Positions 13,401 to 25,250 of a stretch of DNA of 64,000 bases are shown piece by piece. The notes under the pieces were generated by a model. That model worked only from the letters and a program-made list of their open reading frames with translations, was not told the origin of the DNA and did no database searches. The translations under genes and the position numbers were made by a program. Where the stretch lies: the NCBI GenBank assembly GCA_010094045.1, contig ML986642.1:62179-126178 (forward strand), written 5' to 3'. The stretch comes from Lojkania enalia. Its lineage: Eukaryota > Ascomycota > Dothideomycetes > Pleosporales. Within the stretch, counting starts at the first letter, position 1. Every line of letters begins with the position of its first letter.

Positions 13401-16400
13401 TAAAAAAGTTTAGTATAATAGAGTATAACTATAATACGCATAACTAGAAACTACTTATAATAGTAGAAAGTTTAGAGTACTAGCGTTAGTACCTATAAAG
13501 AGTTATATTCGACCTTTATATAGACTATAATAACCTCTATTAGTTTATAGAAACGAAGACTTTAGTCTATTAATATATATAATCGTATCTTAAGCTTACT
13601 AAGTATAATTATAACCTTATCTACTAGCCTAGTAAACTTAACCTAGCTAATAGACTATTACGTTAACTAAACTATATAAAGAAAGTATAAGCACTTTTAA
13701 AGAAGTCTAATATAAGATATATTAAACCTATATATGCTAAGATTAGCCTAAAAAGGGTAGAAAGAACTAATTTAGACTAGAATAATAGTACTAAGATCTT
13801 TAAGATTTTAGCGGTAGTAACCCGCATATAGACTACTTAGAAAGGTTTTTCTTCTACCTAGGAAATAGAAGAGACCCCTTCCTTAGACTAAGAATACTAC
13901 AACGGCCTAGAATGGGCTAAAAAAGGTAATAAAGGGAAGATAGAGCTAATAACGCTCTAAAAGAGGTAAAACGCCCTTAATTAGGTATATAACCACCCTA
14001 TAGTAGATTATAGAGGATAGATAAAAATATATAAGAAAGTATCGCGTTAATTTTAGTAGAAAGGTATAAAAGATAATATTAAGGTCTACTATTAGGATTA
14101 TTTAAGATATAGAAGGGTAAAAGCTTCTAGGTATAAGTTTTATAGCCTATTACAACTGTTACCCATATTAAGTAGACTATAAGAGTAAGTTACGTTCGAT
14201 TTTATTATAGAATTCCCTCTAAGTCTATTCCTTAGTTAAGTATATAACTCAATTATAGTTATTATTAACTAGTTGACTAAAATAGCCTATTATATCTCTA
14301 CTATCTCTACCTAGACTATAGAAGATCTAATATAAATTTAGATATATAATATTATCCGACTATATAGTATTTTAGAGTTAGTAATATCTAACTATAGTAT
14401 TTTAATAAAGTTAAAATCTTAGGAGACCTTTTACTATTATTTAATATCTTAGTAAGATTTTAGTTCAGCCTATTATTTAGAGACTGATAGGCTAATAGAA
14501 AGATAAAACTAGATACTTAAGTAGTATTTACATTATTTCTACTACTTAGAATAAGATAATTAAATAGTTTAGCTATCTATAGTAGAGTTTACGTATAATA
14601 ATAGCGTTTATATAACTACTATTATTTTACCTTTTCACGCTTATTATAATATAGATTTCTAAGGACCTAATTAGCCAGGTAAGTTTTTAGGAGAGGGAGA
14701 AGCTCTTTTAGTAAGAGGTATAGCAGCTAAAGTACTAGTATTATAAAATAAATATAAAGTAAAGATTAGTACTATAGTAGCTTATTAAAAGAAATACGTA
14801 GATAAGAAGAGAATATATTTATCTCTAATAATAGAAGATAAGGTACTAGTATTAAATCGATATATTAAGTTAACCCATCCTAAGAAGAAATTAGATTAGA
14901 AGTATTTTAGACCTAATATAGTAATAAAGATTATAACGCTTATAACCTACTAGATTAACCTTTTAAAGTTAGATAGTATCTATCTAGTATTTTATATATC
15001 TTTACTAGAGCTATATAACTTAAAAGGGCCTATTTAAAGCCTAAATAACCTAATATAAGATACTTTATACTAATTTAGAGATAATATATATAAAATTAAT
15101 TATATTATTAAATAAAAGTAAAATTCTATTAGAATATAAAAATACTTAGTTAAATAGAAGAATTACCTAGACTCTAAGAATAGTTAGAAACTAGAAGTAA
15201 ATATTAGTACTAACACTTTATAAGTATTCTAGAAAAAGAAGGGTATTAAACTAAAGAGATTAAGTAAACCTATTAAAGACCGTAAACACTCTTTAAAAAA
15301 GAAGAAGGATAGTTAAATTATTCTAGAGTATAACCTTTATATAAACTTTCTAGTTAATATAGCTACCTTTACCTAATTTTTCTTAAATTAAGGTTTTTTA
15401 TAGGTGTTTAATAGTACTATTACTAGACTAAAGTTATATAAATAAGGTTTAAGAATAAGTACCTATAAAGTTAGCTTTATATATTAATATACGTTCTTCA
15501 GTAATTATAAAAAGTAGTAATTCCCACTATTAATACTAGAAGGACTATATTATAGTATATTATAGACTAGAATAGTATATAAGAGGCGGAAATATTATAT
15601 TATTCTAAATATAGTACTAATCTAGGCTGTAAAATACTTAACCGGGGTATTATATCTATAGAAATACTAGAGAACCTGTTAATATCTAAAAAAACTAATA
15701 TCTACTAATATCTATACTTTACTACAACTTTTTCCCCTACTACGACTTAGTTGAGCCTTTTTAATAGGGCGAATAGGCTAAAAGTGTTAGTATAGAATAA
15801 TATAGTATAATATAGTTTAGATTAACTTATAGAAGACTTTATTTCCTTTACTTTAGCATATTTATTATTATCTATATTAAGAAGATTCTTCTCAGCCTTA
15901 CGCTTATGCGCTATACTAATCTTAGTATAGTTCCGGCTAGTAAGTTTAATTCTAGATAAGGTTTTCCTATCCTTACTATTATAGGCGAATAGAAAGTTAG
16001 AATCTTTCTTACCAAGCCTAAATATCGCTATTAGTACTAGAATATATAAAAAAGGGCTAGAATATATATTTAAATCTACTTAACTACTATTTAAGTAGTA
16101 TTTTAGACCCTTTAAGCTAGTTAAGTCTTATTACTACTAACGCGGGCGGTAATAAGAGCTTTAATAGCTTAATCGACCTTTATAATATACTCTAGCGTAG
16201 ATAGGTCCAGCTATAGATATATTAGCTGTAAGAAGGTTAAAGTATACTTATTAGCCTAGAACGTACTTTAAAACAATTCTTATTATTCTTTTTAAGGTAG
16301 TAGAGATAGATATTATATTAAATACCTTCGTAGAGATATTCTATTATAAGTAGGTCTAAAGAAGCGAATTTACAGTTACTATCTACTTTATATAGCTTAC

Positions 16401-17054
16401 CACGAGCTAGATACCTTAGATAGTAGAGATAGTAGATAGTATAGTACTTCTTATCTTTAACCTCCTTAATGCGGCGCTTCTAGACTAGAGCAAGTACTAT
16501 ATTATATACTATAGACCTGTTAGGCGTAAATTAGCTATTTATAGACTAGAAAGACGCTAAAAAGGGCGTAAGAGGGGTATATACGGAGGAGTATAGTAAG
16601 AATAGAAAAATGGGCAGTAGGCGGCGCGGGCAGTAAGTATACATATTTACTAGCCCTTATTAGCTATAAAGTACTCTATTATATCCTATATAGAGCTATA
16701 ATAACTATACTAAATACGTAGCTAAAGACTAAGGGAATTATACTTATTAAGATGGTTAAGAAAGTATAAGAATTAAAGAAGTAGAATAGGTAGGAGGAGT
16801 AGCATTTTTATAATCAGCGTTTACTCTACTAAAGCTATTTACTTATACTGCTCTAAGCAGCAAGTAATAAAGATTTTCTAAGGGTCGACCTTACTAGGTA
16901 AAGGTAAAAGTAGTAGTAATAATATACTACTTAACCTAGAAGGAACTCTAGATTATATAATAGTACCTATCTTAGAGTAGCTCTACTAGTCTATTCTAGT
17001 AATATTTGTCCTCTATAAGCTGTCGCGACGATAGCCTTCTAAAAAAGAAGATAA

Positions 17055-17267
17055 TATAATATCTTATAGCTTTAAGTTATAGGTTAATAATATAGAGTTA
17101 CCTAACTTAGAGTTAAAATAGCCGAATCGCACTTTATAAGGATAGTAGTAATTTATCTCTCTTTTATCAGCTATCTCTTTTCTAAGAGAACTGAATATAC
17201 GAATATTTTAGCCCTACTACTCTATCTATTATTACTACGCTATAATATATTATACTAGCCTATTATA
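17055..17267 (+). repeat. 3' LTR (213 bp) of the nested gypsy element
   Basis: Same length as the 5' LTR. It is preceded immediately by a purine tract (17041-17054) and followed by ttaga, the probable target-site duplicate. Confidence 0.9.
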
Positions 17268-17418
17268 TTAGATAACTAAATAATTTAATATAATAGTATA
17301 TAAATATTATAATCTAAACTAAATCGGGTATATTTTAGACTTAGATATAGTTAAATAAATAATCGATGCGATATTATTAAAGAGACTATTACTAGTAGTA
17401 TTAAGTTCTTCTATATAA

Positions 17419-17697
17419 TATAATAGTATAGGTAAAATAATAGGTCTAAATATGGTATAAATCTACTTAGAGGTATATAGGAGTATATAGAAGTTTAGGG
17501 ACCTAGAAATTCTATTAATACTTATAGGCCTTATATAAAAGGATATAGAAGAACTACTAAACTACTTATAAGAGAGTATATAACTATATACAGATAGGAA
17601 AAGAGGTAGAGCTGGAGGTAGAATAAGATAAGTAAAAAGCTTTAAGATAAGGTTATATATAAAACTTTTCGTAGAACAATTTCTTTATATTATTACA
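17419..17697 (-). repeat. 5' LTR of the outer gypsy element
   Basis: Partner of 3446-3696. It begins TATAATAGTATAGGTAAAA and ends TATTATTACA. Only about 150 bp of internal sequence separates it from the end of the nested element at 17267. Confidence 0.82.
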
Positions 17698-18722
17698 GTT
17701 AATAAGATAAAGAATATTATAAAGTATATTAGAGAAAAACTTACCTAAATATAAGCGTTCTAATAAAAGTATATTAACTATAAGCGTATACTAGCCTCTA
17801 ACTACTAGATTAGTAATTTAGTCTAGTTAAATACTAGAAATATATATATATAAAGACTATTAAAAAAGTTTAACTAGAAAAATATAGACTTTTATAAAGT
17901 TATTATAAAAGTATTCTTATATATTTATAGATTAAAGTTATTTAAATTAGCTAAAATATATTTTATATTTTATATATTACTATTATAACTAGTACTTAAG
18001 TTATTTAACTATTTATTTAGTTAATAAATATATAATTCTAAACTTATTAAAATTAATAGAAAACTAGAATACTTTATTAAATAAATAGAAAACCTCTACT
18101 ATAACTAATAAAAATACTAGTATAAATATCTAGTTAAATAGACTAGCTATTATAACTTAGAATAGTACTTAACTAGTAACTTTACTAAAATAACTATTAT
18201 AGAAGATTATTATACTAGAAATCTAAATAAATAAGATTTAAATATAATATTATATCTAAATTTTTAATTAAATATTAGAGTTTAATTTAAGTATATTTTT
18301 AGACGTTTATAATAATATTATACTAATTTAACCTAATCTCTAGTATAATATTATTATATAATAATAATCGGTTATACTAATATACTTATAATCTAATCTA
18401 ATCTCTAGTATAATACTATTATATAATAATAACTAATTATACTAATATACTTATAATTTAATCTAATTTCTAGTATAGTATTATTATATAAATTAAACTA
18501 ATCTAATCTCTAATATAGTACTACTATATTATTATAAATATAGAATGCTAAGAGGTACTACCTTTATAGCTAGGACTTAATCTAATATTAGCTACCAAAT
18601 AGGTCGATTCGGACGAGAACTAATAAAGTAATAATAGGTAGAAGTATGTTAAGAACTAGTTATTAGATAGTAAGTAGTAGGACTATAAGAACTAGGGAGA
18701 TAATTAGTTAGATAATAAAGTA
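17698..18722. repeat. AT-rich stretch with a 65-bp tandem repeat array
   Basis: Most of this stretch is featureless AT-rich sequence. At about 18326-18540 there are three to four copies of a 65-bp unit containing ctagtataatattattatat and ttatactaatatacttata, the later copies being shortened. Related units recur at 24590-24720, on the other side of the LTR element that starts at 18728. Confidence 0.65.
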
Positions 18723-18727
18723 TAGCA

Positions 18728-18929
18728 TAAAAAGGTTTAAGGATATAATAGGATTAGATATAATAAAAATCTATTATTATTAAAGCTAGAAAAAGAGAAG
18801 AGAAGATATACGGTAGTAAAATATATATTATTCGCTTACTTTAGTCTAGGTAGGTATAGGGTCGTATAAGAGTAACTACTATTATAATATCGCAGGAACG
18901 GGACCGAGCTATAAGCTAGAACCTTTATA
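18728..18929 (-). repeat. 3' LTR (202 bp) of the third gypsy element
   Basis: Begins taaaaagg and ends cctttata. Pairs with 24029-24230. The differences are almost all transitions, for example ggtttaagg here against ggtctgagg in the partner. Confidence 0.9.
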
Positions 18930-21900
18930 ATATTCCCCTCCTCCTCCTCTTCTTTCTCTAGTGCTAAGTTATATAGATAAGTAGTTCTTTAGTAAAGTTC
19001 CGCCCTATATCCCGTTCGAATTCTCCTAAAGCGATTATATCTTTACAGTCGCTCTAGTCATTTTATAAGAGTATAGTATAACTAGTCTATTTATAAAGAA
19101 ACTACCGTTTTAGACTACCTTCCCTCTTACTAATTACTCGTACGTCTTAGATTTTCTTAAGCTCCTATTTATCTTTATTTCTAACGCTAATTAATGCTGG
19201 TTAATAGTCGTCCTATATTTAACTTAGTAATAGGTCTTAAGTAATAGGGCGAAGTAGCGTTATATAGAAGACGTTATAAATTCTTAATAGGGTATTTAGT
19301 TGGTATATATTTTATCTAATAGTCTTAATAACTATATATTATTAATAGAGCTTATAGAGCTTCTTTTTCCTTATAGAGTTTATCTTAATATTACGTATAT
19401 TAAGCTAAACTTTATCCCCTAATTAGTATTATAGTATAGGATCTCTTATATAATTATAAATTTCTTACTACTACTATTATATATAAGCTATTATTACTTG
19501 CGTAAATTCGACGTAGTCTTTTAGTTTACTAATAATCTATTTTACTACGTAAATAAGGTTTTTAGACTACTCTATTAGCAGCTTCTCTTCTAGTTATATA
19601 AACTCTCCTAAGTTTAAGTAATAGCTATAAGTAAGAAAGAATAGGCTGACTCTTATAGAGGAAGTATCTCTAGTACTAATAGTAATCTAAGCTAGTAGTA
19701 GCTATAGATCCCAGTTATCCTAGTAGTAGTTATAATAGTAGTAGAAAAGCTCTTTAAGTAGCTAGTTTATACGCTTTATACTTCTATTAATCTCTAGATA
19801 GTATACTATTAATAGCTTTTACTTAATCTTAAAAATTTAGTAGATATATACCTATACGTCTTATATAAACTACTCTCCTCTATTAGAGACTATTACTTAT
19901 AGGAGCCTATAATATGCTATAAAATACTTAATAAACTTATTAGCTAATATTTAGCTCTTAAGGTCTAAGACGGTAATAAAGAGTACTCCTTTACTTAAAC
20001 GGTCTATAATAATAAGAATATACTTATTACTATATATAGTTCTTAGTAAGTTAATAATATAGTCTATTAAAATTTCTAACTATACTCTCTTAGGGACTAG
20101 AAGAGAATATAGTAGGCCTTTTTTTCTAGAATACTAAACTATATTTCTACTATAAGAGTAGTAATTTTATATAAAGCATTTAATATCTGCTACTATTTTA
20201 GGCTAAAAGTAGCACCGTAATATTAACCCAATTATAATATTCTTACTAGAGTAGCTAGCTAAATAAAAGTTATAAATCTTTTAGATTAGCTTTATACGAA
20301 GTAACTTACTCTTAAAAACCTAAGTATATTTTCTCTATATTAATCTATCTCCTAAGACTAAGAGGTTAGATAAGCTAATTCTAAGGTAATAGAGGGTTTC
20401 TAAAAGTATTCTCTCCCCTACTTTAGTAGTATAGAGAAGTATAATATACGTCTTATCTTTTTCTTAGGTATCTTACTATAAGGTTTCTATTAGTATTTAC
20501 TACTCCTCGTATAATATCTTAGTTATAAACTCCCCTTTATTTATAGATTCCTCTCCTAATATAGAGTCTTCTAGGGTAACTACCTCTACCTAATTATTAG
20601 GAGTATCTTTAATACGCTAGTTTTTAGTTTATATAGAAGCTATATAAATCCTATCTTTAAAATCGGACGGTCTGAAGAGTTAGCTAATTCTTCCCTAAAT
20701 CTACTTATTATTAGCTTCTTTTAAGAGATCCTAATCATAACGCGAGAGAGTATTAGCTAAAATATTAAGCTTACTCAGCTTATATTTAAACTAGAAGTTA
20801 AACTAGGTAAAAAATATTACCTATCTTACCTAGTATTTAGAAAGCTTCTATACTTTAGTAAAGTATTTTAGATTATAATAATCTATATAAACTATAAAGT
20901 ATATAAGTAGTTTTAAAAACTTCTCCTATTCCTTAAAATATTATATAACTACTAGTAATTCCTTATTATAAATTAGGTAGTTATACTCTATAAGAAGTAT
21001 TTACTTTAATATAAAAGTAATAAGTTATAGAACTCCTTTATTATCGTATTATAGAAACGTGCCTCTAGTATACTAACTAGAGGTATTATACTCTAGAATC
21101 GTTTCCCTTTTAAGGTTATATTAGGCTAACGCTAGTACTTATATAAAATATTACTTTAAGTAATTAAAGATAGTAAGTACCTAATTATTAAGTTAAAACT
21201 ATTTCTTCTCTTATTTCCTTTAGGTAAGAGTTGTTAGTAGAGTAACCACTTTAGAAAATTCTTTAATAAACTAGCGGTAGAAGTTTATAAAGCCTAAAAA
21301 GCTCTATATACTACGAATTAATATAGGCGCTTCTTAGTCCTAAATTACCTTAACTTTCTATAAGTCTATTTAGATACCTTTTTCCGCATTAATAATAAAG
21401 CTAAGATATTTTATTATACGGACCTTAAATTTGTACTTATTAATATTAAGTTAGAGGCTAGCATCTATTAGCTTTTAAAGGATTACTTTAATATAGTACT
21501 AATAGTTTTATAAGGAGTTGTCTGTGTATATAAGGATATTATCTAAGTATACTAAGATAAAGTCGCCTAAATACTCCTAGATTATATAATTAATATACTA
21601 TTAGAAGGTATTTAGAGTATTTATAAGGCTAAAGGGTGTAACTAGTTATTTATATAAACTATAATAGGTTATAAATGCTATTTTCTACTCGTCTCCTTCT
21701 TTAATTCGGATCTTATTAAATATAGCAATAATATTAAGTTTTATAAACTACTTAACTCAACTAATTTAATTTAGCGTTTCTTAGATTAGAGGTAGAGAGT
21801 AGTAGTCTTTCTATATAATAGCGTTTAGGGCGCGGTAGTTAATATAAAAATAGAAGCTACCCTCTAGTTTTTATATAAATAGGACCAGTACTATAGCTAG

Positions 21901-24028
21901 AGAATTACTAACCCAAATAAATCCTTTATTAAAGAGTTCTATTAGAGTCTTCTAAAGGATAAAGAGTATCTTCTATAATATTCTATATAAAGGACCTAAG
22001 AGGATCCTTAGAGGGCTTTTATCTTTCCCTTCCAGCTTAATTATATAGTCTACTCCTAGTCTTAAAGGTGGTAGCTTATTAGCTTTCTATTAATTAAAAG
22101 TATAGAGTTACTATATATATTCCTTAGAGAGTTTTATATAAAGGTCTATCTTTAGCTTATTTTCTAGAGCCTTCTAAATATTAGCTATATTAATAGTAAA
22201 GATATAGGGTAGTTTAGTAAGAGAATCTTACAGGCGTCTCTTATAGCGTTTTACTATAGTAGAGAAAGTATATACTAAGACTTAGGTAATATTAGCCGTA
22301 TATTACTACTTCTAAAGCTCCTAGTTTTATATAATTACCCCTATTCTATAAATATATAGGATTTCTGTTTTTAGGTTAATAATTATATTCTTACTTTACT
22401 TCTATAAACGTCCTAAGATTATACTATAATCTCCTTCTATCCTTAGGACTATATAAGTAAATACCTAATCTAGACCTACCTAACTTCTATCTATATCTAG
22501 TAAGTCGATAATAACTACCTCTTTAATAATTCTAGCCGAGAAGTTACTAAATAATAAGGCTGTTAATAGTATTAGGAAGTAGAGGTATTCTAGTCCAGCC
22601 TTTTATATAATCCTTTTCTTAACTATTATATATAAGTTATAGCTATTATCTACTAAGATAAGAAGGCTAAAAATATTATTAAGTAGTATAGGGGCTATAA
22701 ATAGAGTACTAGTTATTCGAAATCGATTAAATTCATCTAGTACTTATTTATTCGCCTACCCTTTTTATAGTTCTAAACGCCGACTTCTATTTAAAGTAAT
22801 ACTTTTCCCGTTCTATTAGCTTAAGCTATATCTCTATATTTCTTATTATACTAAATAAGCTCTAGTAGTATTATATAAGCCTAATTAAACTATATACTAC
22901 TCTTAGACGGAGTATAGTAGTAGCTTTAGATAAAGTAACCTCTATTTCTACAGGTAAAATAGATATTCTATTATTTTTAAGCCTTTAGTTCTTTCTCGGT
23001 AATATTTCTCATCTTCTTTAGTAGCTAAAACCTTATATTTAGGCGTCGTACGAGTCTATAATTAGCTATTAGCATCTAGTCTATAGTATTATTAATAGTA
23101 GCTAATAGTTATAGTTGCGGGAGCGGCGTAAATAGCTATCCTTAGTTGTCCCTTATCTAACTAGTCTTCCTCCTACCGAAGGACTATATAAAAGCGCTAT
23201 TAAGTTTAGCTACTTTAAGACAGTTATTAAGAATATAAAGTTTCTATATAAAGGTCGTATATAATATAAAGTCTTCCTTACTAATACTACTAATTGTTAA
23301 TTAGTAGAGCTTAGGATAAATCTTCTCTTCTAGATCTTATATCTTAACTTAGTCTAGGTAAGAGTTATATAACACTTCTATAGAGAGACGATTATACTCG
23401 ACTAGGAACTTAATAAAGGTCTTATTACCTTATCTTAGGTTTTTAAACTTAATCCTAGCTTATTTCTAATAGTAGGGGTTATTATATTATATATCTATAA
23501 TTGTCTAGAATTTATTATAGGTAAGGGTACCTATAGTAATATATTTTTCATACGACTAAAATATATTCTAGTATTACTCTTATAAAATAATATTATATAG
23601 GCTACTACTATCGTATCTATTAAGCTTATAGATAGACTGTTAATACGGATCTTAATCTTTATACTACTTTTCTAAATAGAGTATACTTTATAATCTTCTT
23701 AAAACTTGTCCGGCTTATTAAATATAACTTTTATACGAATAGGCTTAGTAGTTATTAATAGTATAATCGGCGAGACGCTTCTCTTAGGGGCTAAATACTT
23801 ATTTAGTTACTCCTTAAGCTTCTGATAAAGGCTTATTCTTTTAAGTTACTATTGCTACTTTTCTTTCTCTAGGCATTCTAGCCTAGCTACTATTTCAGCA
23901 AACTGTCTCTATATAGTCGCTATATTAAATCCTTATTCTACCGGTCTATTTTAGTCTATAACTTCGTATAGTAGTAGGTCTACTTAGCAGTTAAGATAGA
24001 ATCTAGTATAGTATAAACTTTAACAAAT

Positions 24029-24230
24029 TAAGAAGGTCTGAGGATATAATAGGATTAGATATAATAAGAATCCATTATTATTAAAGCTAGAGAAAGAGAA
24101 GAGAAGGTACACGGTAGTAAGATATATATTATTCGCTTACTTTAGTCCAGGTAGGTATAGGGTTGTATAAGAGTAACTGCTATTATAGTATTATAGGAAC
24201 GGGACCGAGCTATAAACCGGGACCTTTATA
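24029..24230 (-). repeat. 5' LTR (202 bp) of the third gypsy element
   Basis: Begins taagaagg, ends cctttata and is followed at once by the target duplicate tagca. It is less mutated than the left copy, keeping more C and G. Confidence 0.9.
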
Positions 24231-24235
24231 TAGCA

Positions 24236-25250
24236 CGACCTATATACGTAATAATAGTAGAAGTATTAAGTATAGTAGGTTAGACTTAACAGATCTAATA
24301 GACCTAATAAGCTAGACTTAGCAGTCTTAAACCTAACTATATAAGATAGAAGATCTTTTTAGTAGATTAGGTCCTATATAGTTATTCTTATAGATTTATC
24401 TTATTACTCTATTAGACTTCTAAATATACTTATTATATTTGAAGAACCGGCAAACCTAATACTCTCTCTTTACTAAAGCTACTACCTCTAACTAATCTAA
24501 TATAAATAAGGCCCTAGTATATATACGACTACAATAGTAGTTATTATATATACTAGTAGTATATAGGTTAGTAATATATATAAACTAAACTAATTTAATT
24601 ACTAATATAATACTACTATTAACTACTAGTTATACTAATATATATATAATTTAGCCTAATTTCTAATATAATATTACTCTATAATAATAACTAATTATAT
24701 TAATATATTTATAACCTTAACTAATACTAGTATTAATAACTACTACTTAATTATAAATAATCTAAATATAATATAAAGATTTAACTTATAGAAACTTATA
24801 ATTAAGAAAAGAGTACTATTATAATAATACTATAATACTTCTATACTTATACTACCTTTACTATAATATCTAAACTAGCTGCTAGTAATAGTTATTAACT
24901 ACTAGTTAGAATATAACTAACTTATTATAATTATAATAGAGAAAGATTTTACTAATCTAACTAGCCTATATAGTAGTATAAATCTAACTCCTATAAAAAT
25001 CTATATAATATAAATATTTCTATTTTTTATATAATATTTTAATATTTATATATAGTATATAGTAATAGAATTAACTATTTAAAGTACGATTAATTAACTA
25101 TATATAAATATCTATAATAATTATTATTAATATATAATATTTTATATTTAAAGAATAGTATAATTTAAAATTATTTTAATAAATAGTAAATTTTCTTAAA
25201 AGTAGTTTACTACTAAATTAGTTTATAAAGTACCTATATTAGTAAAGTCT
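24236..25250. repeat. AT-rich stretch with 65-bp-type repeats and a RIP-mutated 308-bp segment
   Basis: Two units related to the 65-bp repeat of 18.3-18.5 kb lie at about 24590-24720. From 24813 to 25120 the sequence aligns without gaps (constant offset 3321) to 28134-28441, with dense C-to-T and G-to-A differences in this copy. The start, 24240-24480, resembles a promoter or LTR-like sequence but no partner was found. There are no genes. Confidence 0.75.

Larger units (their letters stand above)
10190..17267 (+). mobile_element. Nested Ty3/gypsy LTR retrotransposon with chromodomain-type tail
   Basis: Two LTRs of exactly 213 bp bound a 7.1-kb element. Plus-strand translation through stops shows protease-like sequence near 11.8 kb and reverse transcriptase at about 12.48-13.02 kb (LYIDYRGLNKIT, then YLDNILIFSNIEEEY). 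RNase H follows near 13.2-13.6 kb. Integrase lies at about 14.19-14.43 kb (VTFDFIIEFPLS, TKIAYYISTISTWT). A possible chromodomain region is at 15.0-15.2 kb. The polypurine run at 17041-17054 directly precedes the 3' LTR. The flanks ctaga (10185-10189) and ttaga (17268-17272) look like a 5-bp target duplication differing by one C/T change. It is inserted in the minus-strand element 3446-17697. Confidence 0.9.
3446..17697 (-). mobile_element. Ty3/gypsy LTR retrotransposon, interrupted by a nested element
   Basis: Flanking direct repeats (3446-3696 and 17419-17697) start TATAATAG and end TATTATA/TATTACA, the mutated form of TGTAATA...TATTACA. A polypurine tract on the minus strand touches the left LTR. 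In minus-strand translation the polymerase block reads YLDDIFIYSK at 7283-7309. An integrase block at about 5.5-5.95 kb has an IIVVIDYLSK-like segment and a KLSTTYYKETNG motif. Gag-like sequence would lie at 8.5-10 kb. A plus-strand element (10190-17267) is inserted about 150 bp inside the right, 5' LTR. Without it the element is about 7.2 kb. No matching target duplication is visible. All frames are destroyed by stops. Confidence 0.85.
18728..24230 (-). mobile_element. Third Ty3/gypsy LTR retrotransposon, structurally complete
   Basis: LTRs of 202 bp (18728-18929 and 24029-24230) are flanked by a perfect 5-bp target duplication, tagca, at 18723-18727 and 24231-24235. A minus-strand polypurine tract (18933-18959) adjoins the left LTR. 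Minus-strand translation gives the reverse transcriptase signature VYLDNILIYTD at about 21538-21560, followed by KYKFKVRIIKYLSFIINAEK. An integrase segment with IIIDRLSKG lies at about 19.98-20.12 kb. The total of 5.5 kb is usual for this class. Every frame is broken by TAA/TAG. Confidence 0.92.

Noticed and set aside
3441..17702. Target-site duplication for the outer gypsy element
   Set aside because: The flanking bases tatat and gttaa do not match even allowing C/T or G/A changes, so none is claimed.
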